Notes under the pieces: model-generated | What the model was told of the DNA's origin: nothing | The model's input: only the letters and a program-made list of their open reading frames with translations | Databases searched by the model: none | Shown: piece after piece, positions 23,633 to 27,284 of the stretch | How positions within the stretch are numbered: the stretch's first letter is position 1 | Layout: every line of letters begins with the position of its first letter | Assembly: GCA_017940955.1 (NCBI GenBank) | Contig: JAGAXP010000083.1 | Span: 1 to 27,284, forward strand | DNA from: Oribacterium sp. | GTDB taxonomy: Bacteria; Bacillota_A; Clostridia; Lachnospirales; Lachnospiraceae | Length of the DNA stretch: 27,284 nt | Direction: 5' to 3' | Translations under genes and position numbers: made by a program

Positions 23633-25042
23633 ATGTTCAAAAAACCTTTAGCACTGTTACTTGCTTCATCAATGATCTGCACTTTGGCAGCATGTGGAAT
23701 CCAGACCACTGTTGACAAAGCACCTTCCACCCAGGCAGCAGAAGAAAAGAATACAGAGGATCAGGAAACAGATAAGAAAGAAGAAACATCAGTTGCAGCG
23801 AAGGAATCACAGGCTGATGCTGAAAAGAGTGATATCACAGCAGCAGGACTTGGCGCAGTAGCGAACACTCTTGCAGAAGATGAGGAAAGTCTGGTATCGA
23901 CTTATGCCGGAAAGTTCGAGCAGAAGACATTTACAGATGATGAAACCGGACTTTCCATAACATACAATCTGTACCTTCCTGAAGGATATGATGAAGCTGC
24001 TTCATATCCCATGGTGGTTTTCATAGGTGACTCAACCTGCGCAGGTGACGATCCCACTTATTCATTAACACAGGGACGAGGAGCTCTTGTCTGGGCAACA
24101 GAAGAATGGCAGAGTGTAAATCCTACCATCGTAGCGGTTCCTACATATCCTGAGACTATCCTTGATGATCACAATGGGTATACCACAACAGAGTACGTAG
24201 AACTTACAAAACGTTACATTGACTATATGTGCGAGGAGTATGCAGTTGATGCTGAGAGGATCTACGGTACCGGTCAGTCAATGGGATGCATGACTACATT
24301 GATTCTGGCATCAGAGTATCCCGATCTTTATGCTGCATGTATGTTTGTAGATGGTCAGTGGGATGTAAATGCTCTTTCAGGACTTGAGAATCAGTCATTT
24401 GTATATTTTGCGGCAGAGGACGATACAAGTGCCTGGAGCGGAGCTCAGGAAGTGATGGAAATGTTTGATACTGACGGTGTTTCCTATGAATATGTACAGT
24501 GGGATGGCACATGGTCTGTGGATGAGCTCAGTTCTGCGGCAAATGATCTGTTTAATGCAGACGAAAACCAGTATTTTATCTCATGGAAGACAGGTACCAT
24601 CGATGCCGGTAGTTTTATGATGGGAGGAGCGGAAGGCTCTGGTAACGGGCAGAAACCGGAAGGCGGATTTGGCGGCCGTAAACATGACGGTGGACAGGAA
24701 AAGCCCGGTAGTCAGGCTCAATCAGAGGATCAGCAGTCAAAGGATCGCCAGAAACCTGAAGGCAGCCAGCCATCGATGAATGGACAGAAACCTGAAGGTA
24801 ACCAGCCTCCGATGGACGGTCAGAAACCTGAGGGCAACCAGGCACCAAAGGATGGCCAGGCACCGGACAGCAATCAAACTTCAGTGAGTGAACAGGCAGC
24901 AGTTGATGGTCAGGAGACATCCGAAACAACCGGGCAGCAGAGCGGAAACAGCCCTATGGGTGGCGCCGGATATCATATGGCATCCTTCGACTATGCCTAT
25001 AATTGTGTAGCTGTTATGGAGTGGTTGTTTACACAGAAGTGA
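23633..25042 (+). CDS. Lipoprotein alpha/beta-hydrolase (esterase-like) with internal repeat tract
   Basis: Numbering from the upstream ATG at 23618: a signal peptide with lipobox LAAC (Cys26) marks an exported lipoprotein. An acidic linker follows to about residue 90. The hydrolase domain resembles secreted esterase/PHB-depolymerase-type enzymes: YNLYLPEGYD (116-125), nucleophile Ser221 in GTGQSMG, and DGQWD at 245-249. Between about 338 and 448 lies a Gly/Pro/Gln/Lys-rich tract with 12-residue repeats, and only then the final catalytic-His segment GYHMASFDYAYN (His453) and EWLFTQ. Candidate third residue is Asp268 or Asp269. ATG 23633 is chosen over 23618 because AGGA lies eight bases before it and MFKKPLALLLA is a good signal-peptide start. 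The substrate is unknown; plant-ester or acetyl side-chain removal is plausible. Confidence 0.8.
   Translation: MFKKPLALLLASSMICTLAACGIQTTVDKAPSTQAAEEKNTEDQETDKKEETSVAAKESQADAEKSDITAAGLGAVANTLAEDEESLVSTYAGKFEQKTFTDDETGLSITYNLYLPEGYDEAASYPMVVFIGDSTCAGDDPTYSLTQGRGALVWATEEWQSVNPTIVAVPTYPETILDDHNGYTTTEYVELTKRYIDYMCEEYAVDAERIYGTGQSMGCMTTLILASEYPDLYAACMFVDGQWDVNALSGLENQSFVYFAAEDDTSAWSGAQEVMEMFDTDGVSYEYVQWDGTWSVDELSSAANDLFNADENQYFISWKTGTIDAGSFMMGGAEGSGNGQKPEGGFGGRKHDGGQEKPGSQAQSEDQQSKDRQKPEGSQPSMNGQKPEGNQPPMDGQKPEGNQAPKDGQAPDSNQTSVSEQAAVDGQETSETTGQQSGNSPMGGAGYHMASFDYAYNCVAVMEWLFTQK
24746..24889 (+). repeat. Four tandem 36-bp coding repeats
   Basis: Each unit encodes a variant of GQKPEGNQPPMD. The first three are close copies and the fourth is diverged. 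The array lies in the flexible tract of the lipoprotein esterase and is prone to copy-number change. Confidence 0.75.
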
Positions 25043-25097
25043 GGAATATACTTACCTTACTGTGACAGAAGGTGAAACAGTGTAAAGATGTAATAAA

Positions 25098-25150
25098 AAA
25101 AAGCATGCTGGAGAATATCCGTTATATGGGTAAACTCCGGCATGCTTTTT
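25098..25150 (+). terminator. Rho-independent terminator of the lipoprotein gene
   Basis: An 11-bp stem GCATGCTGGAG / CTCCGGCATGC (one G-T pair), with an A-run before and TTTTT after (25146-25150). The IS left repeat begins six bases later. Confidence 0.85.
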
Positions 25151-25155
25151 AGACA

Positions 25156-25170
25156 ATATGTAATGACCTC
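25156..25170 (+). repeat. Left subterminal inverted repeat of the IS
   Basis: ATATGTAATGACCTC, the exact reverse complement of 26783-26797. Confidence 0.9.
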
Positions 25171-25174
25171 CTCT

Positions 25175-25203
25175 TTGTAGCAACGTGGATTTGCCTGTAT
25201 ACT
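25175..25203 (+). promoter_or_regulatory. Promoter of the IS transposase
   Basis: TTGTAG (25175-25180), 17 bases, TATACT (25198-25203), 56 bases before the transposase ATG, inside the left end of the element. Confidence 0.6.
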
Positions 25204-25258
25204 AAAGTTGATAAGACAAAGGTAACAGGGATTACCGCATACAAAGGGAGGTCACATA

Positions 25259-26377
25259 ATGAATAATACCACAGTTTACGTAGGAATGGATGTACACAAG
25301 GAAAGTTTTACTCTCTGCGCTTACTTGATTGAAACAGAGAAAGCATCTTACATAAGGCGCACACCGGCTGATTACAAGGAAGTTCTCAAGTATCTGGAAT
25401 TTCTTAGAACCATCTATGGAAACGATACTATCTTTATATGCGGTTATGAAGCCGGATGCCTCGGCTATACTTTATATCATCAGCTAACAGACCGTAACGT
25501 TAACTGTGTGATACTTGCACCAACCACTATGCTTGAAACACGTAGTGGTAAAAGAATAAAAACTGATAAGCGTGACGCAGCACTGATCGGTAAATGTCTT
25601 GCTCAGCACAACTACAGTCCTGTTCATGTTCCCACTGCTACAGATGAAGAAACAAAAGAGTTTCTTCGAATGAGGGATGATCATAAGCTTGCGCTTAAAA
25701 AAGTGAAACAGCAGATTCTTTCATTTTGCCTTCGTCATAACTATCGCTATGATGGAAAAACTCATTGGACAATAGCCCATTTAAATTGGCTTAAATCACT
25801 TAAACCTGAGGCTCTATATAAGGAGATCCTCGATGAATACCTGCTGACCTATAAAACTTTAAGTGACAAGCTTGAACGTTTGGATAAGCGAATAGAGGAA
25901 CTCGCTTCCAAAGATGAATACAAGGATTCTGTTAAAAAGCTTTGCTGCTTCATCGGAGTTCAAACTCATACAGCATTGTCTATACTGGTTGAAGTAGGCG
26001 ATTTCAAACGTTTTGCAACGGCTGATAAGTTTGCTTCTTATCTTGGTCTTGTACCAGGTGAAGATTCCAGTGGTGATGAAAAAACAAGACTTGGAATCAC
26101 GAAAGCTGGAAATCGTCACGTTAGACAATTACTTACAGAATCATCTCAGACGTACAGCAGAGGGCGAATAGGTCATAAATCAAAAACACTTAAAGCGCGT
26201 CAGGCTGGCAATTCTCCTCAAGTTATTGCATATGCTGATAGGGCCAATGAAAGGCTGAGACGTAAGTATTACAAAATGGTTCTTGGAAAAAGCAAGAAAC
26301 ACAATGTCGCTAAAACTGCAATAGCAAGGGAACTTGCCTGCTTCATGTGGGGCATGATGACTGATAAAATAGCATGA
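25259..26377 (+). CDS. IS110-family (IS1111 group) DEDD transposase/recombinase
   Basis: A 372-residue recombinase. The N-terminal RuvC-like part has Asp11 in GMDVHKE, Glu64 in GYEAG, and Asp103 and Asp106 in KTDKRDA. A long helical coiled coil at about 145-225 follows. The C-terminal transposase_20 part has FIGVQTHTA (231-239), GLVPGEDSSG (263-272) with the conserved serine, and KAGNRHVRQLL (282-292). IS110 enzymes use a structured RNA from the element to pair donor and target. GGGAGG lies just upstream of the ATG. All key residues are present, so it should be active. Confidence 0.95.
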   Translation: MNNTTVYVGMDVHKESFTLCAYLIETEKASYIRRTPADYKEVLKYLEFLRTIYGNDTIFICGYEAGCLGYTLYHQLTDRNVNCVILAPTTMLETRSGKRIKTDKRDAALIGKCLAQHNYSPVHVPTATDEETKEFLRMRDDHKLALKKVKQQILSFCLRHNYRYDGKTHWTIAHLNWLKSLKPEALYKEILDEYLLTYKTLSDKLERLDKRIEELASKDEYKDSVKKLCCFIGVQTHTALSILVEVGDFKRFATADKFASYLGLVPGEDSSGDEKTRLGITKAGNRHVRQLLTESSQTYSRGRIGHKSKTLKARQAGNSPQVIAYADRANERLRRKYYKMVLGKSKKHNVAKTAIARELACFMWGMMTDKIA

Positions 26378-26782
26378 TCAGGTATAACATCATGTCTCTG
26401 ATATCAAGGCCAAGCCGCTGTGAGCGGTGCTTCGCAGCCTTGACATCTTCACCCTGCTGTTATAGTGGGTGATTAAGCAGCTGTAAGATGGCTTATGCCA
26501 TTTACAGCTGGCCATCAACAAGCAACAATTGAAGGCATCTTGAAAGGGCTTCGGCCATTTCAAGGTTCGAGCTATCTACGAGTATACTATGTTGGCTCAG
26601 AGCAATCTGTGATCCACGCTTTTAGACGGTAGAGCTCACGGCGGACCATTGACCTGTCGGTAACCAATCCACGTATATCAGAGTGGCCAATGCCGGGAAC
26701 TGATACCCCGAGGCTCTTTCAAGATGCCTTCAGATACAATTAAATAAGTTTGTGGTGATCCCTGTCATTTTTCGCTTGACAA
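26378..26782 (+). ncRNA. Candidate bridge RNA region in the IS right end
   Basis: The 405 bases between the transposase stop and the right inverted repeat have no ORF but many hairpins: TCAAGGC/GCCTTGA (26404-26410, 26437-26443), TCACCC/GGGTGA (26449-26454, 26467-26472), a near-perfect hairpin with one bulge (26478-26510), and a 16-bp perfect long-range helix (26531-26546 with 26716-26731) enclosing about 170 bases. In IS1111-group elements the bridge RNA is known to come from this right end. The boundaries of the RNA and its target and donor loops cannot be set by eye. Confidence 0.6.
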
Positions 26783-26797
26783 GAGGTCATTACATAT
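26783..26797 (-). repeat. Right subterminal inverted repeat of the IS
   Basis: GAGGTCATTACATAT, the exact reverse complement of 25156-25170. Confidence 0.9.
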
Positions 26798-26924
26798 CAG
26801 TGTATTTGATATAGAATCGTTTCGCGCTTTGCGCTTCTGAGAACTTCAGCTCATTTAGTTCGCTTCGCAAGGGCTGACGCTGCATGACAGATTTCTTTGG
26901 AATCTGCTACAAGGCTCACTTATA
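26798..26924. other. Unassigned segment between the IS and the GntR remnant
   Basis: It holds no ORF that I trust. It contains short GC-rich runs (CGCGCTTTGCGC, TTCGCTTCGCAA) and a small hairpin CAGATT/AATCTG near 26889-26907. ATATCAG occurs at both sides (26794-26800 and 26922-26928). It looks like a repeat or a fragment of another element; I do not recognise it. Confidence 0.3.
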
Positions 26925-27080
26925 TCAGAACAAAAATGAGTAGTAATTGTCGAAGACATTTTTGACATTGGAAATATGAGTCTTGATACATGCCTCGGCT
27001 TTTTCCGCATCCCGGTCTTTGATTGCCTGATAAATGTCGGTATGTTCCTTTAAAGATTGCTCAGCTCTGCCCGGTATAAT
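26925..27080 (-). pseudogene. GntR-family regulator, C-terminal FCD fragment
   Basis: Read on the minus strand, 51 residues before a TGA at 26925-26927 match the end of an FCD ligand-binding domain: PGRAEQSLKEHTDIYQAI, then RDAEKAEACIKTHISNV. The homology stops at 27080, exactly where a REP-like palindrome begins, and no DNA-binding domain follows upstream. The gene was probably cut by an insertion or deletion here. Confidence 0.7.
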
Positions 27081-27108
27081 GGACCACTAACTCCGTCCCC
27101 TTGGTCCA
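27080..27108. repeat. REP-like imperfect palindrome
   Basis: TGGACCA (27080-27086) and TGGTCCA (27102-27108) flank a spacer containing CTCCGTCCCC. It resembles the short GGGGACGG-type palindromes tied to REP or IS200-like elements in clostridia. Confidence 0.45.
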
Positions 27109-27215
27109 CCGGCTGAACTGTTACCATAGCCCTGAAGGATACTAAATCCTTTATTGAGGGTTCTGTTGACTACTTTACAAAAGCAGTCAATAGAACCGTC
27201 TGCAGATTTGTTATT
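27109..27215. other. Non-coding stretch with two hairpins
   Basis: It contains AAGGAT/ATCCTT (27138-27154) and a 13-bp stem with one G-T pair (GGTTCTGTTGACT with AGTCAATAGAACC, about 27160-27198). It follows the AraC gene on the minus strand, so the second hairpin may be that gene's 3' end, though no T-run is seen. Confidence 0.35.
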
Positions 27216-27284
27216 TCACAACCGATTGCTTTTTCTGTATTCGGTAGGTGTCATTCCGGTTTCTTTACGGAACAGTTTCACAAA
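27216..27284 (-). CDS. AraC-family regulator, C-terminal end (partial)
   Basis: On the minus strand the right edge opens in frame with FVKLFRKETGMTPTEYRK, the end of the second HTH of AraC/XylS regulators, and stops with TGA at 27216-27218. The rest lies beyond the window. Confidence 0.75.
   Translation of the reverse strand, partial: FVKLFRKETGMTPTEYRKSNRL

Larger units (their letters stand above)
25150..26800 (+). mobile_element. IS110-family insertion sequence, IS1111 group
   Basis: The element comprises a single DEDD transposase gene, 15-bp subterminal inverted repeats (25156-25170 and 26783-26797), a short left non-coding end and a long right non-coding end. Subterminal repeats plus a long 3' non-coding end mark the IS1111 group. 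The exact ends cannot be set because these elements make no clear target duplication; the given limits are approximate. It appears complete and potentially active. Confidence 0.85.

Noticed and set aside
24746..24889. CRISPR-like array because of regularly spaced 36-bp repeats
   Set aside because: The repeats are contiguous, in frame, and encode a flexible protein tract; there are no spacers.

Overview
The window reads as chromosome of an anaerobic Firmicute, most likely Lachnospiraceae (Butyrivibrio-like). This rests on the anaerobic (cbi-type) cobalamin genes, GG-rich ribosome binding sites, frequent TTG/GTG starts, moderate GC, and the look of the insertion sequence and the lipoprotein. 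The genus is an inference.

Region 1 (1-16589) is a late cobalamin (B12) cluster on the + strand: a cbiA-cobT fusion, cobU, cobS, a short cobU-like gene, cbiB, cobD (threonine-phosphate decarboxylase), cbiP, cobO and cbiC. Together they cover rearrangement to cobyrinate (CbiC), a,c-amidation (CbiA), adenosylation (CobO), the remaining amidations (CbiP), making and attaching the aminopropanol arm (CobD, CbiB), activation of cobinamide and of the lower base (CobU, CobT), and final joining (CobS). Two insertions break it up. The first is a nitrilase-like gene plus a convergent NUDIX hydrolase gene, separated by a strong bidirectional terminator (4055-6231). The second is an AT-richer type II restriction-modification module of the BsuBI/PstI kind with two small HTH regulators and a small coiled-coil ORF (8717-12236). 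Several Cob enzymes carry hydrophilic inserts that interrupt otherwise intact catalytic cores.

Region 2 (16590-25150) is accessory: a Lon-type AAA+ ATPase without the protease domain, a short HMA-like protein that looks like the front of a metal P-type ATPase, a Pr6Pr-like membrane protein, a membrane-anchored S51-family peptidase, a small Nif11-like protein followed by an acidic-tailed protein, a 40-residue LacI HTH remnant, an oligo-1,6-glucosidase-type GH13 enzyme, and a lipoprotein esterase with a 12-residue repeat tract inserted ahead of its catalytic histidine.

Region 3 (25150-27284) is mobile-element territory: a complete IS110-family (IS1111-group) element with 15-bp subterminal inverted repeats and about 400 nt of highly structured non-coding DNA after the transposase (candidate bridge RNA), then an unexplained segment, a truncated GntR regulator ending at a REP-like palindrome, and the C-terminus of an AraC regulator running off the edge. 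No tRNA, rRNA, CRISPR array or cobalamin riboswitch was recognised.
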